Shown here: piece after piece, positions 55,358 to 64,000 of the stretch | How the letters are laid out: each line of letters begins with the position of its first letter | Position numbering within the stretch: the stretch's first letter is position 1 | Origin: Pseudoips prasinana | Lineage: Eukaryota > Arthropoda > Insecta > Lepidoptera > Nolidae | DNA: 64,000 bases | Assembly (NCBI GenBank): GCA_951640165.1 | Contig: OX621245.1 | Location: forward strand, 23,862,330 to 23,926,329 | Direction: 5' to 3' | Translations under genes and position numbers: made by a program | Notes under the pieces: model-generated | Told to the model about the DNA's origin: nothing | Database searches by the model: none | The model's input: only the letters and a program-made list of their open reading frames with translations

Positions 55358-56067
55358 CATACAAGCAAAAAAATATTGTTCACGTATTTTACACTGACGT
55401 TTTTCAAGTTATTCAATTTCAGAACTAAATGCACTATTTGTGTTACACGTTGTATATAATTTGGCTAAGTATCTACTAAATATTTATAAACTGGTAAGGA
55501 TCCTCACAATTAATTTATTAGGGATATCTGAGATCTACCACTAATCAAATCCAATTCTTATTCTGAATATCGAAGCATTGAAAGTAGTATTTAGCAACAC
55601 AAAATTAATTTACTAAAAGCCATACGATGCCTACTTACTTACGCTGAAAGCATTACTTATATCTATTAAAACTTTTTCTTTGTTCCTAACTTTATGGTAA
55701 AATCTAATTTCTAAGCTTTCTTTGTTCTCCGATGGCAATATTTTTCACTTTTAATTTAATATCGCCGACATTGTGAGGACATAAAAGCACTTTTGGTGTT
55801 GCTCTTTTGGCACTTCTTCTCATCTCTGTGTAACTTTTGTAAAATAGGAGTAAGGAGGTATGAGTGAGTATGGCTCTGTGGGTCACAATCGCGAACAAAT
55901 GGTAATAATTTTTTGTCCGTTCTATCTGAAAATTAGTTCCATGAGGATGGATTTAGGTATATAGATAATCATTTTCCAATAATAAAATGTCATTGTGTGA
56001 ACTAATCTTTAAAAAATATTTCTGTTTCAAATAGAATACGAAGAATAGGTAGGTACTTACATAAAAT
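55358..56067. other. No recognisable feature
   Basis: AT-rich; a 64-codon minus frame at 55,704-55,898 has no motif. Confidence 0.45.
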
Positions 56068-56190
56068 TCGCGTAGTGGCTCAGTGGTTAAGGTAGCTGTT
56101 TGTGTCCGAGAATTTTATGTTTGTAAAGCCATATTAGGGATTTATTACACTAGTGCGGGCAGACTTTCGAAACGTTTTTGTTGGTTGTGC
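56068..56190 (+). mobile_element. SINE-D copy, internally deleted
   Basis: Head gcgtagtggctcagtggtta and tail tagtgcgggcagactttcg are kept; the B box and middle are missing. Confidence 0.5.
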
Positions 56191-57710
56191 CCGTCGAGCC
56201 TTGAACGATGATTTTAACGCTAAGTTATTTTCGATACTTTTGTTACAAATAGTGTATGATAGTAAGCCTTAAAGTTAAAAAGTAGATATTACATTTTAAA
56301 GACTTACCTATAGCTTTATAGCCTTATTCGCAATGATATGAATATGATATGATCTTTCACATGTAACTGTCAATATATCAGTCGGCCATGTCTCTAAAAA
56401 CACAACTACAACCTCCAGAAGGATGTTAGAAAGGGAATCCGAAATTTGATCAGCCAGTGTATATCGCTCGTAGCTTAAGTCAAAGCCTACCCATTGGTAT
56501 AGCATGGTTGTTCGAGAACCGCCGGACGGTTAAATTTATGATTTCCCATGTTTGAGATTATTAATAGTGGTTATATGTCAATCCAATGTTCTAGGTGCGC
56601 CGGGTGATATACAACATGTAACTTAATTAACGCACATCCTGAAAATAGTTTGGTTAGAATCATTTACTGGATCGATTTATATCACTTTTAATATGGGTTA
56701 TTTTTTATTCCTAAATAATTAGAACTACGGAAATTATTGTCATATTAACCCTGTACAGTCAAAACAAATTGAAATGGATCGTAAGTCAAAGTAATAAGAC
56801 TTAAAATCGTAGTTTTATTTCTATTCATACAAATTCCGTCATTCAATACAAAATATAGAAAAATAAACTTTATTCCAAGAAATAAATTTAATAAATAACA
56901 ATGCATATACTTACATGTTAAATAAAAAATTCAGTGTATGTATTATGATTACAACATAATATTCTAATTGGGGTGTTTGAGGGTGTGCGTTAATTACGTT
57001 ACATGTTGTATTGTATGGTTTCTAAATAGTTTATAAGAATATTTATGTACAACTTTTCAACGGGTATACATATACATGATCTTAATATTTATTTTTATAC
57101 ATAGTATGTAGTGTGAATCTTAGTTGACAACACGTCGTCGGTGTTAACACAGACAATATTCATTAATTTTTTAATCTAATATTAGTGTGTAATGAAATAT
57201 TTAAACTCATATATGAAGTATGGAAGTTTATTTAACGATTAACTAGTTTCAAATCGACATCATCAAATTGAGATTTTGTACTCTCTAATCTCCTTATCCA
57301 AAACAACCTGCGAAACAATTGTAATTAAATTTTCCTTTTACAGTTGTAAGTCGTGAGAATTGTTAACCAGAAGTTTATTTTGGCCAGATAAATATAATTT
57401 TTTATAGATTTTTGAACGTAACTTCTACAATAATAGGCTTATCCACATAGTGAAATTTTCGGGCATAGGTACCTCCCGTGAAAAATTCAAGGAGCAAAAT
57501 AAGAAAAATGTATTGTATGCTAATGGGAACATGATCTAATAGCTATGGCTCTCAAAGTCTGAACACAGACTTGTCGAACGATAACTTTGAACACGGAATT
57601 TGTGTGTCTAACCCCGCTCCGATATTCATTTAACATCAGTCTTCCACTCGCAGTGATGAAGAGCAGAGTAGGTACAATATAAATTTGAATAAAATAATAA
57701 TATACATATT
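56191..57710. other. No recognisable feature
   Basis: 1.5 kb of AT-rich intergenic DNA; nothing recognised on either strand. Confidence 0.5.
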
Positions 57711-57950
57711 AGGATATTATTAACACACGGTCATCTGGAATGATCCCAAACTAAGCAGAACTTGTACTATGGAAAGAAGATACCTAACTGATATACTACT
57801 TTTCTTTTGCAAATACATGCTTATATAGATAATTACACCCAGACTCAGGACAATCAGATATTTTTATGCACACAAATATTTGTCCTGGGTGGAAATCGAA
57901 CCCACGATCCAGGCGTGCAAAGCTAGCATTTACCACCCACGCTACGCCAA
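57711..57950 (-). mobile_element. SINE-B copy
   Basis: Minus strand carries the tRNA-like head near 57,880-57,950 and the body with ctgagtctgggtgtaatt; right-hand motif atcccaaactaagcag shared with other SINE-B copies. Confidence 0.75.
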
Positions 57951-58507
57951 ATAAACAATGGGTACGTTTTAATAATAGGTAAATTAAATAATTTTCTAAA
58001 TAATTTGATAGAAAAGATTAGTTAATAACCACATTTATTAAAACATATGACGCTGACGCCATTGTGTCTGAAATAACTACCGCGTAACGTATTAGAAAAA
58101 CATAACCCATACAAACCAATGCTCCGACCAAAAGTATTACTATTGTCACGTTAGTTTGGATGTTTGGCAAAGCACCTAATTGAGTAATAAAGATACTTTA
58201 CGACATCATCGTAGTAAATGTAGGTAGGTATTACCATAATACCATGAAATAAATAGGTTGAGAATGCGTGCTTATTCTTATTTTATGGAACAGGAAACGT
58301 AATGTTCGATTTATCAGTAGGATTAGATTAGATAGGTATACCCAATAGTAATAACTAATGTACATTTACGAAAAACTACAGCAAATTTACGAGAGACTGC
58401 GGACGGAGGCCTGTCTTGCTAGCATTGTGCCGAAGTCGTGTCCACAGCGTTCGATCAATCCCCGTGCTCACAGTTATAGACTGTGTGCTTTCTGTGGTTT
58501 TATAGTT
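57951..58507. other. No recognisable feature
   Basis: AT-rich intergenic DNA. Confidence 0.5.
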
Positions 58508-58668
58508 TCAATGCTGTAGCTTCTTCGTGTCCCGGGTTCGATTCCCGCGCCGGACAACTATTATTGAGACCCATAAATAGTTGCTCTCTAGTCGGGATGT
58601 AATATGTGCCCGTCTTTTAGCGATTAGATTTCCCAGTGCGGGCGATGTCTTTTAGAAAAGAAAAAAAT
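58508..58668 (+). mobile_element. SINE-D copy, 5' truncated
   Basis: Starts near the B box (gggttcgattcccgcgccgg), then acccataaatagttg, a degenerate gtctgggtgtaat and the 3' end cccagtgcgggcgatgtctt plus A-rich tail. Confidence 0.75.
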
Positions 58669-59239
58669 ACACACAGGAGTCTTCTTTGCCATACCAGCTC
58701 CGCTGTAAAGTAGACTTTAATTTCTATATAGATATAGAAATTATAATATAATATAACTCACGCATTACCCACCCTTTCCCCTCCCCGATAATTCTCGGCG
58801 GCATTCCTCAAACAAAGGAACATTCCACGACATTAACATAATAATGCTAGTATTACCTACTATGTATCTACCTATTCTATAAGATGTAGGTGTTCCTCAA
58901 TCGAGCTTTTCATTGATCGAATGAACGCTATGACACACACTTGAAAGTTAAAGATAACTCAAGTGGGAACCTACCAAATTAGTTTTTACCACAAGTTCAA
59001 GTCGGAACAGCATCCTTAAAATGATTGCTGGTAGACCCGACTGTCCCATCTAGAGACACTAGGTGGAGACGGCTATAGGTGAGAATTAGTTATATCAATT
59101 AGTAAATTTAGTACTAACAATACTTATATATAATGTAAGCATTACTGGTTACTAACACAAAACTAACGAATCATGGGTTACTGCTATGCCTGAAATAAAG
59201 ATTTATTATTATTAATCGAATACTACTATTGTTATAAAA
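58669..59239. other. No recognisable feature
   Basis: AT-rich; the tract 59,196-59,215 (aaataaagatttattattat) looks like a short repeat tail. Confidence 0.45.
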
Positions 59240-59700
59240 TACCATATGTCTGTCGGTCTGTCCGTATGTCACAGCCACTTTTTTCCGAAACTATAAGAGC
59301 TGTACTGTTGAAACTTGGTAAGTAGATGTATTCTGTGAACCGCATTAAGATTTTCATACAAAAAGGTAAAATACAATAATTTTGGGGGTTCGCCATACAT
59401 AAAATTTTTGAGTTTCAGTTCTAGTAGAGACACGAGACACTTCTAAAGTGGAAAAATGAGTGTCCCCTCCCCCCCTGTAACTTCTAAAATAAGAGAATGA
59501 TAAATCTGAAATAAAATTATGATGTACATTACCATGTAAACTAACGAAAATTGGTTAGAACGAGATCTAGTAAGTAGTTTTTTTTTAATGCGTCATAAAT
59601 CGTCAACCGCAATTTACCTTTCATTTAATCAACTGAAATACTTGCTGCTGCGGAACCCTTCATGGGCGAGTCCGACTCGCGCTTGGATGGTTTTTTTTAT
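59240..59700 (+). repeat. Dispersed lepidopteran repeat (unclassified)
   Basis: Begins with a tctgtcggtctgtccgtatg tract, then ccgaaactataagagctgta, and ends ggaacccttcatgggcgagt ccgactcgcgcttggatgg plus an oligo-T run. I recognise this from memory as a repeat common in Lepidoptera; its class is uncertain. Confidence 0.55.
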
Positions 59701-59790
59701 AGGAAATATCACAAATAGCCTCATAATACACTTATAATACATAATAATCTCAACACATTACAACTCAATTTAAATTGTTATCACATACTT

Positions 59791-59921
59791 TTATATTATA
59801 AAGGTGAAAGTTTATGAGCGATTTTAATGAAATTTAGTATAGAGATAGCTGACACCTTGGATTAACACATAGGCTATAATTTATAAAGGTTAACGCGGGT
59901 AAAACCGCGGGGCACAGCTAG
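59791..59921 (+). mobile_element. Short Helitron, ends CTAG
   Basis: Starts near ttatattataaaggtgaaag and ends ttaacgcgggtaaaaccgcg, then gggcacagCTAG. The internal part is shortened relative to the 180-bp class. Confidence 0.8.
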
Positions 59922-60084
59922 TTTTACATATTATACATTTTATGATTAGAACAAACTAAAAGTCGTATTTCTCTTCACTCGGTTTTTAAACCGTTTTGAG
60001 AGTTTTCTGTGGATTATTTTACCAGTACCCATGGAGTTATAGGGGTAAGACTGGTGTGATATGGTCAAATTAGAAAATAATAAT

Positions 60085-60330
60085 ATCCGATGACATTGTT
60101 CACACGCGGCCATTTGAACCCCAACTAAGTAGAGCGTGTACTAAGGATAAATTATATACTACATACCTATAGTACTTTTCTTTTGTAAATACTTACATAC
60201 TTATATAGATAATTATACCCAGACTCAGGACAGACATGTTCATGCATACAAATATCTGTCTCTGGGTGGGAATCGAACCCACAACCTGCGGCGTGTAAGG
60301 CAAGCATCTACCAACCACGCCAACCTGCCG
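60085..60330 (-). mobile_element. SINE-B copy
   Basis: tRNA-like head at its right end (minus strand: ggttggtagatgcttgcc, then gggttcgattccc), then the family body with ctgagtctgggtataatt and a tail near tagtttggg. Near full length. Confidence 0.75.
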
Positions 60331-60751
60331 TCGATGCTTCAGGAACCAATTTTCAAAACTTATCATTAATCATTCGTGTTCCAAGTTGAATTTGATTTAT
60401 AAATACGAACCTTACAGGCTTAAACTATCAAAGACATAATTGAATTTGATTTCAGGCTTGAAAACACATTAATCACTTTTGCGACAGTAGAATTTATCCA
60501 TTTTGAAAACTGACTCAAAGTCTTGTTTGATAACTAGGTAAATTAATTTCTTATACTAGGTTAAAACTAATTAACTTTCGTCCGTCCGTAGTCGTTGCGT
60601 AGAATTATATAGAAATACCTATTACACAAATAATATTGAATTTTGGAACTACTTTAACTAGGTACTTGTGTAATTTCAATATTAATTTTCTTACCTAAAA
60701 TTAAGATGGAAATAGTAATTAGAAATATTTGGATTAAGTACCTCCTTAGTA
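60331..60751. other. No recognisable feature
   Basis: AT-rich intergenic DNA between a SINE-B and the MITE. Confidence 0.5.
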
Positions 60752-60886
60752 CAGACGCCAGCATATCCAGCAACCCCAATCTGTCAAATTATTTTTATAG
60801 ATCTTCAACTTTATCACTAAAGCATAAGGTTCACTTTCAATTGGAGAAATTTGACAGATTGGGGTAGTTTGATGGGCTGGCGTCTG
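60752..60886. mobile_element. MITE copy 2, TIR cagacgccagc, TA target site
   Basis: 135-bp non-coding element with ends cagacgccagc and gctggcgtctg, flanked by TA on both sides as expected for a Tc1/mariner-type MITE. Internal parts (ccccaatctgtcaaatt) match the copy at 53,987. Confidence 0.8.
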
Positions 60887-61067
60887 TACCTAAGTGAAAC
60901 GTTTTCGTATCCATCAATTAGTTACAAATTTTATTCCCAAGTAAATGGTTTCTTTAAAGTATGCTGCTGTAGAGTAGGATCTGAATTACCCAATTTATAT
61001 CGGCATACATTATATGATCTTTATGTCGAAAATGTATGTTTATGTGTCAGCCATGCAACTTTGTCCT

Positions 61068-61165
61068 TCAACTATGGCGCAGTGATTAAGGTAGTCGCCT
61101 CGCTACGATCTCAGCGCCCAAGTTCAATTCGGGTTCGATTCCCATACTAGTAAGTAGTACTAATT
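61068..61165 (+). mobile_element. SINE-D-like tRNA-headed fragment
   Basis: A-box-like tggcgcagtgattaaggtag and B-box-like gggttcgattccc in tRNA spacing, followed by tactaattgtgt as in the other SINE-D copies. The 3' body is missing. Confidence 0.55.
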
Positions 61166-61201
61166 GTGTTTTTGAAGGAAAACTTTACTTACGCTTGACA
61201 T

Positions 61202-61383
61202 GTGCCTCTAGCACGAGTTCCTGCAGTTTACTTACTCGATCACACGTACAGTTTCGTCCCATACATTGAGCACCAGAGTTTTAGTTCTTAATAGTTTCCG
61301 CGAGAGGCGCTGGTGCTCAATGTATGGGAGAAACTGTACGTGTGATCGAGTAAGTAAACTGCAGGAACTCGTGCTAGAGGCAC
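61202..61383. repeat. Inverted repeat, arms about 75 bp, loop 33 bp
   Basis: Left arm 61,202-61,276 and right arm 61,310-61,383 pair almost perfectly; one single-base deletion distinguishes them (cagtttcg against the complement of gagaaactg). It may be a MITE or a foldback; no target duplication is evident. It lies about 440 bp beyond the outermost LIG3 copy. Confidence 0.85.
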
Positions 61384-61825
61384 TAATGAGTAAGCTGGTC
61401 AATGCGTGACGAGAACTTTACGAAGTGTGATTGGCGGGGCGAACGGAAGTTGAGAGGGCGATATAAGTTAGTGAAGGTAGAGTTACGTATTTAACTTAAC
61501 TTTTATTAACTGCTAGATGCCGGATTTAGAAGTGAAGATGGTAACTATTCAGATAGACCGATAGACCTAGGATTTAACGGTCTGGCTGGATGTTTGGTGC
61601 TCTGAATGGCCTGCCATACAGAGCATAATTTACACACGCATTTTTTTTCTATTACTCTCTAGTCGCCTCCGATATGTAAGAACATTATGAGATTCTAAAA
61701 AAAAATCAAACTACTTGTCACACATTTTACATTTTTATTCATTTATTCATGACATAATAAAAATATTCGAGTCGATTTAATTTATTCATAAGGTAATAAT
61801 CAACTGTATACATCCTATCCCAGAA

Positions 61826-62078
61826 TTAAGGCTCAATACGAACGGTAAACTTTGCAGTATCATGCAGTTTCACATCATTTATACATTTCATCAGCCAATC
61901 TTTGTACACATGCCGTACGTCAGAAGGTAATTTCTTCCATACCTTTCTTATTTTACTAAACTCTATGGTTTTTTTATTATGTAGAACGAAGTCAACATCC
62001 ATGGAGCGGATTGCTTTGACAACTGTACCTCCGTAAGCTATCCAATGCCTTTCGAAATGTTCAACGCCCGCATTTTTT
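61826..62078 (-). pseudogene. Truncated tandem copy 1 of the LIG3 BRCT end
   Basis: Outermost of three tandem copies of the LIG3 3' end; its stop lies 430 bp from that of copy 2, and copy 2's stop lies 430 bp from the gene's. It has the same breakpoint (before the EHFERHW codons) and the same Val-Trp variant as copy 2, so copies 1 and 2 share a history separate from the gene. No intact gene structure is present. Confidence 0.88.
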
Positions 62079-62255
62079 TTTCTATTAATCTCTAGTCGCC
62101 TTCGATATTTGAGAACATAATAAGATTCTAAATAAAATCAAACTACTTGTCACATTTTACATTTTTATTCATTTATTCATGACATAATAAAAATATTCGA
62201 GTCGATTTAATTTATTCATAAGGTAATAATCAACTGTATACATCCTATCCCAGAA

Positions 62256-62508
62256 TTAAGGCTCAATACGAACGGTAAACTTTGCAGTATCATGCAGTTT
62301 CACATCATTTATACATTTCATCAGCCAATCTTTGTACACATGCCGTACGTCAGAAGGTAATTTCTTCCATACCTTTCTTATTTTACTAAACTCTATGGTT
62401 TTTTTATTATGTAGAACGAAGTCAACATCCATGGAGCGGATTGCTTTGACAACTGTACCTCCGTAAGCTATCCAATGCCTTTCGAAATGTTCAACGCCCG
62501 CATTTTTT
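62256..62508 (-). pseudogene. Truncated tandem copy 2 of the LIG3 BRCT end
   Basis: Near-identical to the end of the LIG3 terminal exon, with the same stop codon context (TAA at 62,256). Homology begins at the codons for EHFERHW and covers roughly the last 78 codons. Upstream of that the sequence switches to an oligo-A tract and copied 3' flank, so there is no start codon, splice site or linker. The frame is open through the copied part. It shares variants with copy 1 against the functional exon, notably Lys-Val-Trp-Lys where the gene reads Lys-Leu-Lys-Lys (residues 273-276). It lies in the 3' flank of the gene and could only be expressed as read-through 3' UTR. Confidence 0.88.
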
Positions 62509-62685
62509 TTTCTATTAATCTCTAGTCGCCTTCGATATTTGAAAACATAATAAGATTCTAAATAAAATCAAACTACTTGTCACATTTTACATTTTTATTC
62601 ATTCATTCATAACATAATAAAAATATTCGAGTCGATTTAATTTATTCATAAGGTAATAATCAACTGTATACATCCTATCACAGAA

Positions 62686-63593
62686 TTAAGGCTCAATACG
62701 AACGGTAAACTTTGCAGTATCATGCAGTTTCACATCATTTATACATTTCATCAGCCAATCTTTGTACACATGCCGTACGTCAGAAGGTAATTTCTTCTTT
62801 AACTTTCTTATTTTACTGAACTCTATGGTTTTCTTATTATGTAGAACGAAGTCAACATCCATGGACCGGATTGCTTTGACAACTGTACCTCCATAAGCTA
62901 TCCAATGCCTTTCGAAATGTTCACGTTCGTCTTCAGAGAAACTTATGAAGTCTGGGTAGAAGCCTAATCGCTTATCTTTAAAAACGTCTGGTAAAGGATT
63001 TTTCGGTCTAAAGATTAAATCTTTACTATCAAATTCATGTACACTCATTTTACTTTCACTCTTAATAGTTTTTATTGACTTTTCTTGTTCTTTACTATGT
63101 TGCTGTTCTAATTTGGGTTTTTTATTGAACTTTTCTTCTTCAGAATCGTCTTCACTTAGTTTATTTAAATTCCGTTTGTGTTTAATTTTTTTCTCATCTT
63201 TTTTGGGCTTCGGCTGTTCGTCGGTATCACAGTTCATTTCTTCAGACGTATCTAACTCCCGTTTCAATTTAAGTTTTTTATCATCATTCTTATTGAAAAA
63301 TCTATCTATTGTTGCATTACCTGGACTGACTTTTTTAACTTTACTCTGACTATCTTTAACTTTAGACGGACTAGCCTTAATTTTGTTTGTCAGGGTTTCG
63401 TCAGAGGCTGTAGCTGCCAATTTGTTAAGTAGAGACACATCCGTTTTTTCTTTAGACGTTTTATATAAATGTTTAAGTTCATCTAAGTTAGTTGCCGTTT
63501 CCCAGTCTTTGTCTGCTCTGATTCTAGTAACTCTTGGAAATCTTACGGATATACCATCTGCTGTGTGGAGATTGGCTTTTGTCAGTTCCGTGC
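62686..63593 (-). CDS. LIG3: DNA ligase III, terminal exon (C-terminal part only)
   Basis: ATP-dependent DNA ligase that seals nicks in base-excision and single-strand-break repair, in nucleus and mitochondria. The exon opens with the end of the catalytic core: residues 20-56 of the open frame (counted from 63,621) carry the family signature HTADGISVRFPRVTRIR and then DW. Residues about 80-200 are a charged linker rich in Lys, Asp and Glu, with NLS-like clusters near 139-150 and 166-171. Residues about 202-311 are a BRCT domain ending in the typical Trp-x-x-x-Cys helix (DWLMKC, 288-293). In vertebrates this domain binds XRCC1. I start the exon at 63,593 because the minus strand reads a good acceptor there (ttcctcattattgcag) and the upstream Met at 63,621 is intronic; the intron is phase 1. 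Upstream exons lie beyond the window. Stop codon at 62,686-62,688. LIG1 is excluded by the BRCT domain, and LIG4 would have two. Confidence 0.93.
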
Positions 63594-63636
63594 CTGCAAT
63601 AATGAGGAAGACATGTTTCATTAATGATATTTATCA

Positions 63637-63820
63637 CTAGCTGTGCCCCGCGGTTTTACCCGCGTTAAACTTTGTAAATTATAGCCTATGTGTTTATCCA
63701 GGGTGTCAGCTAACATCATACCAAATTTTATTAAAATTGCTCCAGCCGTTTAGACGTGAAAAAGTAACAAACATACACACTCACACATTCACAAACTTTC
63801 GCCTTTATAATATTAGTGTA
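63637..63820 (-). mobile_element. Short Helitron (about 184 bp) in the LIG3 last intron
   Basis: The minus strand ends in the hairpin-forming GC-rich 3' end (gcgggtaaaaccgcggggca) and then CAGCTAGT, the lepidopteran Helitron terminus. The other end is the common start cactaatattataaaggcg. It lacks any coding sequence. Its 3' end lies about 43 bp upstream of the LIG3 splice acceptor. Confidence 0.85.
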
Positions 63821-64000
63821 ATTTTAAGTAATTCAATCATATCACACATATTCAATGCTGGATCTTTACCATTGCCAGTTTTGTTATACTTTTGATACTA
63901 GAACTATAAATGGCTCTATTACAAAAAGTAGTTGTTGCTCATAAATTGTACATGCAAGTAACTTAAGCATCTATATAGATGACAGCCCATCCTGCTACTG
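63821..64000. other. LIG3 intron remainder
   Basis: AT-rich intronic sequence reaching the window edge; no exon recognised. Confidence 0.5.

Larger units (their letters stand above)
61641..62930. repeat. Tandem array, unit about 430 bp, of LIG3 last-exon end plus 3' flank
   Basis: Three head-to-tail units. The marker agtcgcc recurs at 61,661, 62,094 and 62,524, and the stop codon recurs at 61,826, 62,256 and 62,686. Each unit holds an oligo-T tract, about 160 bp of 3' flank and about 240 bp of coding sequence. The junctions at 62,064-62,082 and 62,494-62,512 are identical, which implies one founding duplication followed by unequal exchange. Confidence 0.9.

Noticed and set aside
59240..59400. 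Viral or polydnavirus origin of the tctgtcggtctgtccg repeat
   Set aside because: No coding sequence or viral motif is present; it fits a common host repeat better.
63594..63621. Met at 63,621 as the start of a 311-codon protein
   Set aside because: The first ten residues are intronic; a good acceptor lies at 63,594 and the ligase family core must continue upstream.

Overview
The window looks like an AT-rich, repeat-dominated stretch of a moth or butterfly (Lepidoptera) nuclear genome. The basis is repeat content: many short non-autonomous Helitrons ending in CTAG, several tRNA-headed SINE families, RTE, R1-like and Jockey/CR1-like LINE debris, mariner debris and MITEs. I cannot name the species. 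Only one host gene is recognisable: the terminal exon of DNA ligase III (LIG3) on the minus strand at the right edge (62,686-63,593). Two truncated tandem copies of the end of that exon lie beside it (stop codons at 61,826 and 62,256).

1-23,350: no host gene seen. There are five main layers. (i) LINE remnants: 2,160-2,880 minus; a reverse-transcriptase frame of about 450 codons at 6,639-7,985 minus; 17,330-17,735 plus; R1-like 3' ends near 11,480-11,980 minus and 18,130-18,530 plus. (ii) A mariner transposase tail at 8,884-9,085. (iii) SINE and Helitron copies. (iv) A decayed tandem triplication (11,190-13,330) carrying a SINE that in turn carries an R1-like fragment. (v) Small palindromes.

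23,354-37,788: a giant near-palindrome of about 14.4 kb. Two arms of about 6 kb (23,698-29,578 and 31,320-37,541) are almost identical in inverted orientation around a 1.74-kb loop. Each arm is a nest: a Jockey/CR1-like LINE is interrupted by a roughly 3.56-kb DNA transposon with TIRs of about 270 bp. That transposon carries the broken end of a cysteine-rich (CXC-type) gene, and the gene is split by an antisense RTE endonuclease/RT fragment. The outer ends carry a second-level foldback. A diverged copy of the insertion target, without the insertion, lies just to the right (38,636-38,880).

37,789-61,400: more SINEs, Helitrons, an RTE 3' end inserted in a related SINE with a 12-bp target duplication (45,273-45,587), a 290-bp tandem duplication (46,521-47,095), an inverted partner (47,105-47,460) of a repeat at 20,120-20,650, two TA-flanked MITEs of one family (53,987 and 60,752) and a 75-bp-arm palindrome (61,202-61,383).

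61,640-64,000: the LIG3 3' end. A Helitron sits in its last intron about 43 bp from the splice acceptor. Apart from LIG3 the window shows no cooperating gene set; its interest lies in repeat architecture. All family names rest on motif recognition, not on database searches.
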